This document shows, one piece after another, positions 1-8,051 of a stretch of 64,000 bases of DNA. Origin of the DNA: Streptomyces sp. RB17 (GTDB taxonomy: Bacteria; Actinomycetota; Actinomycetes; Streptomycetales; Streptomycetaceae). Position 1 is the stretch's first letter. Each line of letters opens with the position of its first letter. The DNA lies in contig NZ_WEGL01000002.1 in the NCBI RefSeq assembly GCF_009604455.1, positions 1,178,001-1,242,000 of the forward strand, written 5' to 3'. Made by a program: the position numbers and the translations under genes. The notes beneath the pieces were generated by a model that saw only the letters and a program-made list of their open reading frames with translations, was not told the origin of the DNA and did not search any database.

Positions 1-1
1 G

Positions 2-43
2 CCCGACGGGAAGGTGGAGGTGCGTCCGCTTGTCGAGCGCTGA
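2..43 (+). CDS. YCII/DGPF-type protein, C-terminal end only
   Basis: Only the last 13 codons are in the window; they read PDGKVEVRPLVER then TGA. This ending (G-x-V/I-E-V-R-P-L-x-E) is typical of small YCII-related DGPF-domain proteins, which are characteristically encoded just upstream of ECF42 sigma factors. The next gene overlaps this stop codon, which supports both calls. The function of such proteins is not settled; they are thought to act with the sigma factor. Assignment rests on a short tail plus context. Confidence 0.6.
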   Translation, partial: PDGKVEVRPLVER

Positions 44-1271
44 CCCGGCGGGCGTCCGGGACACCCGGTCGCTGATCGAGCGGGTCTTCCGCGAGGAGGC
101 GGGCCGGCTGACCGCCAGCCTGGTCCGCCTGCTCGGCGACTTCGACCTGGCCGAGGAGATGGTCAGCGAGGCCGTCGTCGAGGCGCTGCGGCACTGGCCG
201 AGCACCGGCCCGCCCAGGCGGCCCGGGGCCTGGCTCCTGACCTGCGCGCGCAACAAGGCCCTCGACCGAATCCGCCGCGAGGGCCGCTTCCAGGACCGGC
301 TTCCGCAGCTCGCGGCCCGTATCGAGGCGCTGCCCGAGACGGCCGAGCGCGAGCCCGACGACCGTCTGCGGCTCATCTTCACCTGCTGCCATCCGGCGCT
401 GGACCCGGACGCCCAGGTCGCGCTGACCCTGCGCGCCGTGGTGGGCCTGACCACCGCCGAGATCGCGCGGGCGTTCCTGGTACCAGAGGCCACCCTCGCC
501 AAGCGGGTGACCCGGGCCAAGAAGAAGATCGCCACCGCCGGCATCCCCTACCGCGCACCCGAGCCCGAGGAGCGCGCCGCACGACTGCCCCAGGTCATGC
601 GTGTGGTCTACCTCGTCTTCAACGAGGGCTGCTTCACCACCGGGGGAGACCTGGGAGTACGGCGTGAACTGGTCGACGACGCCGAATGGCTCGCCGCCCT
701 CCTCGCCGGCTCGCTGCAGGGCGAGCCGGAACCGCTCGCCCTGCTGGCCCTGATCCGCCTGCACGCGGCCCGCTGGCCCGCCCGTCTGGACAGCGAGGGA
801 CGGCTGATTCCGCTCGCGGAGCAGGACCGTACCCGGTGGGACACCCGGCGCATCCGCAGCGCCACCGCACTCATCGAGCGGGCGGCCAAGCTCGGCAGGC
901 CGGGCCCGTACCAGATCGAGGCCGCCATCGCCGCCGTACACTGCGAGTCGCCCACCTGGAAAGAGACCGACTGGCCCCAACTCCTGCGCCTCTACGACAT
1001 GTTCCTGGCCGTCGACCCCTCACCGGTCGTACGTCTGAACCGCGCCGTCGTGATCAGCCACACCGACGGCCCGGCCGTCGCGCTGGCCGAAGTCGAGGCT
1101 CTCGCCGACCGGTTGGGCCGCTACCACCTGTTCCACGCCACCCGGGCCGCCCTCCTGCGCGACCTCGGCCGCGACACGGAGGCCACCGAGGCCGACCGAC
1201 AGGCTCTCCGCCTCACCGCCAACCCCGCCGAGCGCTCCCTGCTCACGGCCCGCCTGGAGCCATCGAGGTAG
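30..1271 (+). CDS. RNA polymerase sigma factor, ECF42 type (SigJ-like, DUF6596 extension)
   Basis: Extracytoplasmic-function sigma factor of about 413 residues. Region 2 lies at roughly residues 15-90 (LLGDFDLAEEMVSEAVVEAL, then a DRIRREGR segment) and region 4 at about 115-175. The long C-terminal extension carries the MRVVYLVFNEG motif of DUF6596, the mark of the ECF42 group; a TPR-like part follows. The TTG start at 30 overlaps the upstream YCII stop (41-43), which suggests translational coupling. ECF42 factors have no classical anti-sigma factor; the extension is thought to control activity. An internal start a few codons on is possible, since TTG is a weak start. Confidence 0.9.
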   Translation: MSSADPAGVRDTRSLIERVFREEAGRLTASLVRLLGDFDLAEEMVSEAVVEALRHWPSTGPPRRPGAWLLTCARNKALDRIRREGRFQDRLPQLAARIEALPETAEREPDDRLRLIFTCCHPALDPDAQVALTLRAVVGLTTAEIARAFLVPEATLAKRVTRAKKKIATAGIPYRAPEPEERAARLPQVMRVVYLVFNEGCFTTGGDLGVRRELVDDAEWLAALLAGSLQGEPEPLALLALIRLHAARWPARLDSEGRLIPLAEQDRTRWDTRRIRSATALIERAAKLGRPGPYQIEAAIAAVHCESPTWKETDWPQLLRLYDMFLAVDPSPVVRLNRAVVISHTDGPAVALAEVEALADRLGRYHLFHATRAALLRDLGRDTEATEADRQALRLTANPAERSLLTARLEPSR

Positions 1272-1335
1272 GAGAGTCGCCCTTCGGTCACCGGCGAGGA
1301 GCACGGAGACAGGACGGTCAGTACCGGGCGCCCAC

Positions 1336-1401
1336 GGGGGCCGGGACCAGCCCGATGACGCCGACCTCTGGCCCGTGGGTGCCGAGGGTGGTGTTACGCA
1401 T
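1336..1401 (-). pseudogene. Aldo/keto reductase relic, N-terminus only
   Basis: Reading leftwards from an ATG at 1401 gives MRNTTLGTHGPEVGVIGL, a near-perfect aldo/keto reductase N-terminus (beta-hairpin and first strand). After that the match is lost, where a family member would continue with the GCMGMS segment, and a stop follows within about ten codons. No barrel remains. The rest of 1272-1540 holds nothing I recognise. The call is from motif resemblance only. Confidence 0.55.
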
Positions 1402-1539
1402 GCCGTGTTCTGCTTTCGTGTCGTCCGGGAGGGATGCGCGCAACCGACGGCCGATACCGGCCGACCGGGCGACTGCTCAGAAGGTAGGAGGCCAGGAGGA
1501 CGCCGGGCCACGACCTGCTTCCTCGCAACTGAGAGCCCC

Positions 1540-2070
1540 GGACTCCCATCAGCGTCGTGGCCAGGACCACCTCGTCGGTCACCAGCGCCGCCGCGCCGTC
1601 CCGGGCGCCGGCCTGCCGACGCTCGCGCACCTCGGCGGCGACCTCGGCCAGCCGTAGAAGTTGGTGGACGCCGACCCCATGCCGCCCAGACTGAAGGCCA
1701 GTTCCTCCTTGCGCCGGTCGGTCATCGCGCCGAGGGACTCCTCGTCGGCCGCGAGGGCGACCTCGGCGCCCTGGCAGACGTCCAGGTCGCCGCGGTTACG
1801 GCCGCGGCGGGTCAGGCCGTCGTCGAGGTGGGTGAAGTAGGCGCCGTCCGCGCCCTCGGGTACGAAGCCGGTGCCCGCCCAGCCGTCGGCGACTTCCCCG
1901 GTCCATGACCCCGGATCCCACCAGCATCCGGTCGGTGAGCGCGGCTAGTAGCCCAGCGCGATGGGAGCGTCGGCCCCCCAGGCCTCGGCGACCCGAACAC
2001 GCCGATGATGTGTGGTCCCGGCTGCACACTCTTGTGGCTCTTGGCGAGCCCACGCAGGGCGAACCCTCAG
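1540..2070 (-). pseudogene. F420-dependent LLM-class oxidoreductase, decayed
   Basis: Translating the minus strand in pieces gives recognisable blocks of a luciferase-like F420-dependent oxidoreductase, but in different frames. Near 1945-2060 there is a KSHKSVQPG-like block. At about 1655-1860 there is GDLDVCQGAEVALAADEE, then KEELAFSLGGMGSASTNFY. At about 1545-1640 there is AALVTDEVVLATTLMG. The loop between STNFY and the next helix is missing about ten residues and the frame changes there. At least two frameshifts, a deletion and the missing N- and C-terminal parts make it non-functional. Confidence 0.7.
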
Positions 2071-2250
2071 GACCGCGAAGGCTGCGCCATGCGTGAGGCG
2101 TTGCGAGTGAGGGCGTCCGGTTCGGCGATGAGCACCGGTGAGGCCGGCCCGTCAGACCGCCGTATCGCCATGGCTTCCGGCGTTGGGGCACCTCGGGCCG
2201 GCACACCGAGCGGCCCGATCTCGCGGACGGCCGTGCCGGGTGGCGGGACG

Positions 2251-4521
2251 TCATGCCAGTGGGACGGTCACCTCGCTCGTCCCCGTCGCGCTCGCGCCCC
2301 CGAGGATGCGCACGGTGAAGGGGCGGTCGGTGCCGTCCGCGGTCACGTGTACGACGCTTCCCGTGCGCCGGACGTGGAACACGGCGGCCGGCGCGCCCGT
2401 CGGGTCGGGCACGGTGACCCGGGTGGTGTGCTCGGCGGCTGCCGACGGGTGGACGAGCAGGGTCGGATCGGCCAGCCAGTCGCCGTCGGGCCGGCGGTCG
2501 TCCGAGGCCAGCGGCAGGACGGCGCCCTCGCGGACGTAGAGCGGAAGGCTGTCGTAGCCGTGCCGTTCGGTGCGCCAGGCCGGGCCGGCGACCTGCTCGC
2601 CGCTGAGGAGGTGGGTCCAGGTGCCGTCGGGGAGGTAGACCTCCACCTCGTCGTCCTCGCTGAACACCGGGGCGACCAGGAGGTCGGCGCCGAGCATGTA
2701 CTGGCGGTCGAGCGTCCGGCATGCCGGGTCGTGCGGGAACTCCAGGACCATGGGCCGCATCACCGGGACACCGGTGTCGTGGGCCTCGACGGCCGCGCCG
2801 TACAGGTAGGGCATGAGCCGGTGTTTGAGCAGGGTGAACTGCCGGGCCACGGCCACGGCTTCGTCGCCGAACTCCCACGGCACCCGGTACGACGACGAAC
2901 CGTGCAGGCGGCTGTGGGAGGACAGCAGACCGAAGGCCAGCCAGCGCTTGAAGACCGCCGGGTCGGGCGTCCCCTCGAAGCCTCCGATGTCATGGCTCCA
3001 GAAGCCGAAGCCGCTCAGGGACAGGGACAGGCCGCCCCTCAGGGACTCGGCCATGGCCTCGAAGGAGGACCAGCAGTCGCCGCCCCAGTGCACGGGGTAC
3101 TGCTGGCCTCCGGCGGTCGCCGAGCGGGCGAAGAGCACTGCCTCGCCCTGTCCGCGTTCCTTCTCGAGCAGTTCGAACACGGTCTGGTTGTACAGGTGGG
3201 TGTAATAGTTGTGCATCCGCTCCGGGTCGGAGCCGTCGTGCCAGACGACGTCGGTCGGGATGCGCTCGCCGAAGTCGGTCTTGAAGCAGTCCACGCCCTG
3301 GTCCAGCAACGGCTTCAGCTTCGACTGGAACCATGCGCGGGCGTCCGGGCTGGTGAAGTCGACCAGTCCCATGCCGGCCTGCCACAGGTCCCACTGCCAC
3401 ACGTCACCGTTCGGCCGGCGCACCAGGTGACCGAGCGCGGCGGCCTCGTCGAACAGCGGGGACTTCTGCGCGATGTACGGGTTGATCCAGGCGCTGATCC
3501 GCAGCCCCTTGGCCTTCAGCCGGGCGAGCATGCCCTCGGGGTCGGGGAAGACCTCCGGGTCCCACGCGAAGTCGCACCACTGGTACTCGCGCATCCAGAA
3601 GCAGTCGAAGTGGAACACCGACAGCGGAATGCCGCGCTCGGCCATGCCGTCGACGAACGACGTCACCGTCCGCTCGTCGTAGTCCGTGGTGAAGGACGTG
3701 GTCAGCCACAGCCCGAAGGACCAGGCCGGCGGCAGCGCCGGACGGCCCGTGAGAGCGGTGTAGCGGGTGAGGACGTCCTTCGGCGTGGGACCGGCGACGA
3801 CGTAGTACTCCAGCGTCTGGTCCTCGACGCTGAACTGAACCTGCCCGACGGACTCCGAGCCGACCTCGAAGCAGACCTTGCCGGGATGGTTGACGAACAC
3901 GCCGTAGCCGCGCGAGGACAGGTAGAACGGGATGTTCTTGTAGGCCTGTTCGCTGCTCGTGCCGCCGTCGGCCTGCCAGATGTCGACGGCCTGGCCGTTC
4001 TTGACGAACGGAGTGAAGCGCTCGCCGAGGCCGTAGGTCTGCTCGCCGACACCGAGCGCGAGCTGGGCCAGGATGTGGTGCGTGCCGTCGTCCGTGGTGG
4101 CGAAGGCGGTGCCCTTGCGGCCGGCCCTGGTCAGCTCTCGTCCGTCCGCGTCGTGGAAGGCCAGGGACCACGGCGCGGCACGGTCCAGGCGCAGTGTCAG
4201 CGGCCCGCTCGTCAGCTCGGTGACGGTGCCGTCCCGGCGTACCTCGCCCGCCCCGCCGGGCTCGGCCGCGAGGGCGAAGTCGGGCCCCGGGTGCCGCTTG
4301 CCGGCGTGATGAGTGACACGGACACCGATGACGCCCTCGGCAGGCGAGAAGCAGTCGACGATGAGGAGCGGCGCGTTGAGCGTGTCCCCTCTGCGCGTCA
4401 CCTTCTGCGCGGCAGCGTAGGCGGTGAAGCGCTTCGATTCCGTGCGCACGTCGCGCACCTCGGTGGCATACGCCACCTGGACGCCGTCGCGTATGCGCCA
4501 GAACCCGTTGGTGAACTTCAT
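2251..4521 (-). CDS. yicI: Alpha-xylosidase, glycoside hydrolase family 31 (YicI-like)
   Basis: A 756-residue GH31 enzyme that would release terminal alpha-xylose from isoprimeverose or xyloglucan oligosaccharides in the cytoplasm. The N-terminus (MKFTNGFWRIRDGVQVAYA) is that of YicI. The catalytic nucleophile sits in FKTDFGER (Asp416) and the acid/base in HWGGDC (Asp482), the same residue numbers as in E. coli YicI, so the protein is essentially colinear with it. It is transcribed away from a sugar ABC importer and GH1 gene, which together would take up and hydrolyse xylose-decorated oligosaccharides. It may be controlled from the shared 460-bp intergenic region. An identical palindrome occurs inside its 5' end. 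Confidence 0.95.
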   Translation of the reverse strand: MKFTNGFWRIRDGVQVAYATEVRDVRTESKRFTAYAAAQKVTRRGDTLNAPLLIVDCFSPAEGVIGVRVTHHAGKRHPGPDFALAAEPGGAGEVRRDGTVTELTSGPLTLRLDRAAPWSLAFHDADGRELTRAGRKGTAFATTDDGTHHILAQLALGVGEQTYGLGERFTPFVKNGQAVDIWQADGGTSSEQAYKNIPFYLSSRGYGVFVNHPGKVCFEVGSESVGQVQFSVEDQTLEYYVVAGPTPKDVLTRYTALTGRPALPPAWSFGLWLTTSFTTDYDERTVTSFVDGMAERGIPLSVFHFDCFWMREYQWCDFAWDPEVFPDPEGMLARLKAKGLRISAWINPYIAQKSPLFDEAAALGHLVRRPNGDVWQWDLWQAGMGLVDFTSPDARAWFQSKLKPLLDQGVDCFKTDFGERIPTDVVWHDGSDPERMHNYYTHLYNQTVFELLEKERGQGEAVLFARSATAGGQQYPVHWGGDCWSSFEAMAESLRGGLSLSLSGFGFWSHDIGGFEGTPDPAVFKRWLAFGLLSSHSRLHGSSSYRVPWEFGDEAVAVARQFTLLKHRLMPYLYGAAVEAHDTGVPVMRPMVLEFPHDPACRTLDRQYMLGADLLVAPVFSEDDEVEVYLPDGTWTHLLSGEQVAGPAWRTERHGYDSLPLYVREGAVLPLASDDRRPDGDWLADPTLLVHPSAAAEHTTRVTVPDPTGAPAAVFHVRRTGSVVHVTADGTDRPFTVRILGGASATGTSEVTVPLA
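4426..4435. promoter_or_regulatory. GAAGCGCTTC palindrome inside yicI 5' end
   Basis: A perfect 10-bp palindrome about 90 bp inside the alpha-xylosidase coding sequence (it encodes part of SKRFT). The central AGCGCT with GA/TC flanks is the core of many LacI-family operators in actinomycetes. A second identical copy lies at 4810-4819 on the other side of the divergent intergenic region. Both copies fall in an SKRF-encoding stretch, so chance codon identity is a real alternative. Confidence 0.35.
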
Positions 4522-4804
4522 GGTCTTCCTCGGGGGAGAGGGATTGGTCGGCGGGGGACTGCGGAGACTGCCACCCGGCGATTCGATCGTACACAGCGCA
4601 CAGCGGATCGCGAGGTCGAACTGGGCGCGCAGATGGTCGCTGAACTGCGACTATCTAGGTTTGGGTGCGAAGCGTGACTTCGGAGGGTGTTCAGATGGAC
4701 ACGTACACAGGGCTAGCGCGACACCGAGGATTGACGTATTAGTCATCCCGGCGAACAAATTCTCCGGCGACGATGCCGAGTGAGACGACAGCAAGGGTCG
4801 CAGC

Positions 4805-4945
4805 ATGTCGAAGCGCTTCAACGAAACCTCCCAGGACAGGGTCACGTTCGGTCGGTGGACCGTCGGCCGGCAGGGACGGGACCGGCTCGGCGACGCCACA
4901 CGGCGTGTCCTCGACGCCATGGACCACCTGCCCGGCACCCGCTGA
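4805..4945 (+). pseudogene. xylA: Xylose isomerase N-terminal remnant
   Basis: A 46-codon open frame beginning ATG at 4805 and ending TGA at 4943-4945. Its middle reads RVTFGRWTVGRQGRDRLGDATRR, which lines up with the start of actinobacterial xylose isomerase ([21 protein letters not shown]). It stops where the barrel of a roughly 390-residue enzyme would begin. Two conserved Trp/Leu positions are now Arg, as expected after loss of selection. The frame itself is uninterrupted, so a short translated leader peptide is also possible. It lies between the alpha-xylosidase and the ABC importer, where a xylA gene would make sense. Confidence 0.65.
4810..4819. promoter_or_regulatory. GAAGCGCTTC palindrome upstream of the ABC importer
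   Basis: Second copy of the 10-bp LacI-type palindrome, here extended to TCGAAGCGCTTCAA, 165 bp upstream of the binding-protein start and inside the xylA remnant. Preservation of the palindrome within an otherwise decayed fragment would fit an operator function for the importer operon. No LacI-family gene is present in the window. Confidence 0.4.
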
Positions 4946-4983
4946 GCCGCCGTACCTCCCTCTCCTACGCAAGGGCACCCACC

Positions 4984-6237
4984 GTGACAGCACCCACTCC
5001 GGCTGCCGCACGCCGCCGACGCACCCGCGGGGCCGTGGCGCCGCTCGCCGCCGTCTCCGTCCTGGTCGCCGGCGCGGCCCTGACCGGATGCGGACAGCAG
5101 CGCGACCGCGACGTGTACACCGTGATGAACTCCTCGACCGACGAGACCTACCACCGCTGGGACGCGCAGGCGATGGCCCGGTGCGGCAAGCAGCTCGGCG
5201 TCACCATCGAGCAGCAGAGCGTCCCGGCCGCGCAGGTGATGACGAAGGCGCTGCGCATGGCGTCCTCGAAGTCGCTCCCGGACATCGTCCAGTTCGACGC
5301 CTCCGAGATGCCGACGTTCGCCGAGGCCGGCGGGCTGATCGACCTGAGGACACTGGGCCTGAGCACCGACGACATCCCCCAGGGCATCGTCAACTTCGGC
5401 TCGTACAAGGGGACGTACTACGGCGCGGCCCGCTCGGTGAACACGCTCGCGCTGTTCTACAACAAGGACATCCTCGCCAGGGCGGGCCTGAAGATCCCGG
5501 GCACCTGGGCCGAGCTGCGCCGGACCGCGCAGAAGCTGACCCACGGCAAGCAGTACGGCCTGGCGCTGAGCGCGGGCGGCGCCGAGGACGGCGTCTTCCA
5601 GTTCACGCCGTTCATGTGGTCCAACGGCGGCGACGAAAGGCAGCTCGACGGGCCGCGGGTCGTCGAGGCCCTGGACTTCTGGAAGTCCCTGCTGGGGGAC
5701 GGCTCGCTGTCGAAGTCGACCGTCAGCTGGACGCAGGCGGACGTCAACGACCAGTTCATGGCGGGCAACGCCGCGATGATGATCAACGGCCCCTGGCAGG
5801 TCGAGACCCTGAACACCAAGAAGTCCCTGCACTGGGGTATCGCGCGGATCCCGGTGCCGCAGGCCGGGGACAAGTCCGTGGGCCCCCTCGGCGGTGCCGC
5901 GCTCACGGTGCCGAACACCGGGGACAGGGCGCGGGAGCGGATGGCCGGGCGGATCGTCGCCTGCCTGTCCAGTGAGAAGGAGCAGCTCACCTACGCGCTC
6001 AACAGCTGGATGGTCCCCGCCAACGAGAAGGCCGCCGCCGTGTGGCGCAAGCGGGTGCCGGAACTGGACGCCCTCGCCGACCAGGTGGCAGCCGCCCGCT
6101 CCCGTACGGCCGAGCTCGGTGCCGGCTGGTCGAGTGTGTCGCTCGCCCTGCAGAGCGCCTTCCAGTCGGCCCTGACCGGCGAGTCCAGCAAAGCAGCCCT
6201 GACGCGCGCCCAGCAGCGGGCCACGAGCGGGAACTGA
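4984..6237 (+). CDS. Sugar ABC transporter substrate-binding lipoprotein
   Basis: Extracellular family 1 solute-binding protein, 417 residues from the GTG at 4984. The N-terminus has a twin-arginine-rich positive patch, a hydrophobic stretch and a lipobox (AALTGC), so it should be exported and lipid-anchored. The mature part shows MalE-type features: a LPDIVQFD hinge region, an ARSVNTLALFYNKD segment, and the NAAMMINGPW motif near the C-terminal half. It is followed after 11 bp by the first permease gene. Context predicts a xylosylated or beta-linked oligosaccharide as ligand. No ATPase gene is linked, so a shared MsiK-like ATPase elsewhere is likely. Confidence 0.92.
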   Translation: MTAPTPAAARRRRTRGAVAPLAAVSVLVAGAALTGCGQQRDRDVYTVMNSSTDETYHRWDAQAMARCGKQLGVTIEQQSVPAAQVMTKALRMASSKSLPDIVQFDASEMPTFAEAGGLIDLRTLGLSTDDIPQGIVNFGSYKGTYYGAARSVNTLALFYNKDILARAGLKIPGTWAELRRTAQKLTHGKQYGLALSAGGAEDGVFQFTPFMWSNGGDERQLDGPRVVEALDFWKSLLGDGSLSKSTVSWTQADVNDQFMAGNAAMMINGPWQVETLNTKKSLHWGIARIPVPQAGDKSVGPLGGAALTVPNTGDRARERMAGRIVACLSSEKEQLTYALNSWMVPANEKAAAVWRKRVPELDALADQVAAARSRTAELGAGWSSVSLALQSAFQSALTGESSKAALTRAQQRATSGN

Positions 6238-6248
6238 GGTAAGCGCAC

Positions 6249-7202
6249 ATGACCACGTCCACCGTCACCGTCCCGGCGCGTGCCACGACACGGCAACGGA
6301 CCGGAACCCCGGATCCGCGGCGGATCCGGCTGCGGCGCCGTCTGGCGCAGTGGGGGTTCGTCGCTCCCGCCGTCGTCTTCATGCTGCTGTTCTTCGGCTA
6401 CCCGCTCGTCCGCAACGTCGTGATGAGCTTCCAGCACTACACGCCGAAGACCTTCTTCACCGGCGATGCCCCCTTCAACGGCCTCGACAACTGGTCGAAG
6501 GTCTTCCAGGACCCGCTGTTCGGCAAGGCGCTGTGGCACACCCTCCTGTTCACCGCCGGCTCGCTGCTCGGGCAGTTCTGCATCGGCCTGGCCCTCGCGG
6601 TGTTCTTCAACGGGAGGTTCCCGCTGGGCGGGGTCCTGCGGTCCCTGATCCTGCTGCCGTGGCTGGTGCCCATGGTGGTGTCCGGCGTCGTCTGGCGCCG
6701 CATCCTCGACCAGGACACCGGCGTGCTGAACTCGTTCCTGGGCACGTTCGGACCCGGCGGCCACACCCCGTGGCTGACCAGCCCCGGCATGGCCCTGCTG
6801 TCGGCGATCCTGGTCAACATCTGGATCGGCATCCCCTTCAACATGGTCATCCTCTACGGCGGTCTGCAGGAGATCCCCAAGGAGCTCTACGAGGCGGCCT
6901 CCCTGGACGGCGCCTCCGGCTGGCGGACCTTCCGCTCGATCACCCTGCCGATGCTCAGGCCCGTGATCACGGTCGTCCTGGTGCTCGGCTTCATGTCGAC
7001 GGTGAAGATCCTCGACCTGATCCTCGCCCTCACCGACGGCGGCCCGGCCGACGCCACCCAGACCCTGGGCACGCTCACCTACCAGAGCTCGTTCGTGCAG
7101 CTGGACTTCGGCGCGGGCGCGGTCGTCGGCAACGTACTCATCCTTGTCTCCGCGGTGTTCGCGGTGTTCTACCTGCGGGCCAACCGCACCGAGGGGAAGT
7201 GA
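6249..7202 (+). CDS. Sugar ABC transporter permease (MalF/UgpA type)
   Basis: Integral membrane protein of 317 residues with about six hydrophobic segments, starting with FVAPAVVFMLLFFGYPL. The cytoplasmic EAA loop (ELYEAASLDGASGWRTFRSI) couples to the ATPase and identifies it as an ABC importer permease. It has the MalF-like N-terminal position in the pair. The next permease start overlaps its stop, so the two are translationally coupled. It would form the channel for the oligosaccharide delivered by the upstream lipoprotein. Confidence 0.93.
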   Translation: MTTSTVTVPARATTRQRTGTPDPRRIRLRRRLAQWGFVAPAVVFMLLFFGYPLVRNVVMSFQHYTPKTFFTGDAPFNGLDNWSKVFQDPLFGKALWHTLLFTAGSLLGQFCIGLALAVFFNGRFPLGGVLRSLILLPWLVPMVVSGVVWRRILDQDTGVLNSFLGTFGPGGHTPWLTSPGMALLSAILVNIWIGIPFNMVILYGGLQEIPKELYEAASLDGASGWRTFRSITLPMLRPVITVVLVLGFMSTVKILDLILALTDGGPADATQTLGTLTYQSSFVQLDFGAGAVVGNVLILVSAVFAVFYLRANRTEGK

Positions 7203-8035
7203 CGTCCGTGGCCTCTCCCACGCCCACGACATCCAGGCGCCGATGGGCATCCACCGTCGCCGGCGTTCTCATCCTGTGCGTGATGCTCTTCCCGCTGTAC
7301 TGGATGCTCAACACCGCGCTCCAGCCGGGGGCAGGTCTGCTCCAGGTCGACCCGGTGCCGGGCAGCCTGGACCTGTCCGGCTTCTCCAAGGCCCTGACCG
7401 ACCAGGGCGGTCACCTGCTGACGTCGCTGGTGGTCTCGCTCGGAGCGGTCGTCGTCTGCCTGGCGATCTCCGCCCCGGCGGCGTACGGGCTGGCCCGGTT
7501 CGGGCTGCGGGGCTCACGGACGATCGTCTTCGGCACACTGATCACGCAGATGGTGCCGGGCATCGTCATCGCCAACGCCCTGTACAACTCGTACGTCGAC
7601 CTGGGCCTGGTCAACTCCTACTTCGGCCTGATGCTGGCGGACGCGTCGCTCGGCATCCCGTTCTCCATCGTGCTCATGCGCTCCTTCATGGTCTCGATCC
7701 CGGGCGAGGTGATCGAGGCGGCGCAGATGGACGGTGCCGGGCCGGTGCGGACGTTCGTGCGGGTGGTGCTGCCGATGAGCCGCAACTCGCTGATCACCGC
7801 AGGGCTGTTCGCCTTCCTGTTCGCGTGGAGCGACTTCATGTTCGCGCTCACCCTCAACACCACGGACCACGTCAAGCCGGTCACGCTGGGCATCTACCAG
7901 TACATCGGCGCGCACGTCGGCGACTGGGGCTCGGTGATGGCCGCGTCCGTGCTGTCCGCGGTGCCGGCCGCGATCCTGCTCGTCCTCGCCCAGAAGTACA
8001 TCGCCGCCGGCATCACCGGCGGTTCCGTCAAGTGA
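7199..8035 (+). CDS. Sugar ABC transporter permease (MalG/UgpE type)
   Basis: Second importer permease, 278 residues from the GTG at 7199, which overlaps the preceding stop as GTGA; a GTG three codons later is an alternative. Six predicted membrane segments begin with VAGVLILCVMLFPLYWML. The EAA loop reads EVIEAAQMDGAGPVRTFVRV. With the MalF-type partner it forms the heterodimeric pore. Such carbohydrate importers (CUT1 family) in Streptomyces use the common ATPase MsiK; none is encoded here. Confidence 0.93.
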   Translation: MTSVASPTPTTSRRRWASTVAGVLILCVMLFPLYWMLNTALQPGAGLLQVDPVPGSLDLSGFSKALTDQGGHLLTSLVVSLGAVVVCLAISAPAAYGLARFGLRGSRTIVFGTLITQMVPGIVIANALYNSYVDLGLVNSYFGLMLADASLGIPFSIVLMRSFMVSIPGEVIEAAQMDGAGPVRTFVRVVLPMSRNSLITAGLFAFLFAWSDFMFALTLNTTDHVKPVTLGIYQYIGAHVGDWGSVMAASVLSAVPAAILLVLAQKYIAAGITGGSVK

Positions 8036-8051
8036 CCCACCCACGTGTCGA

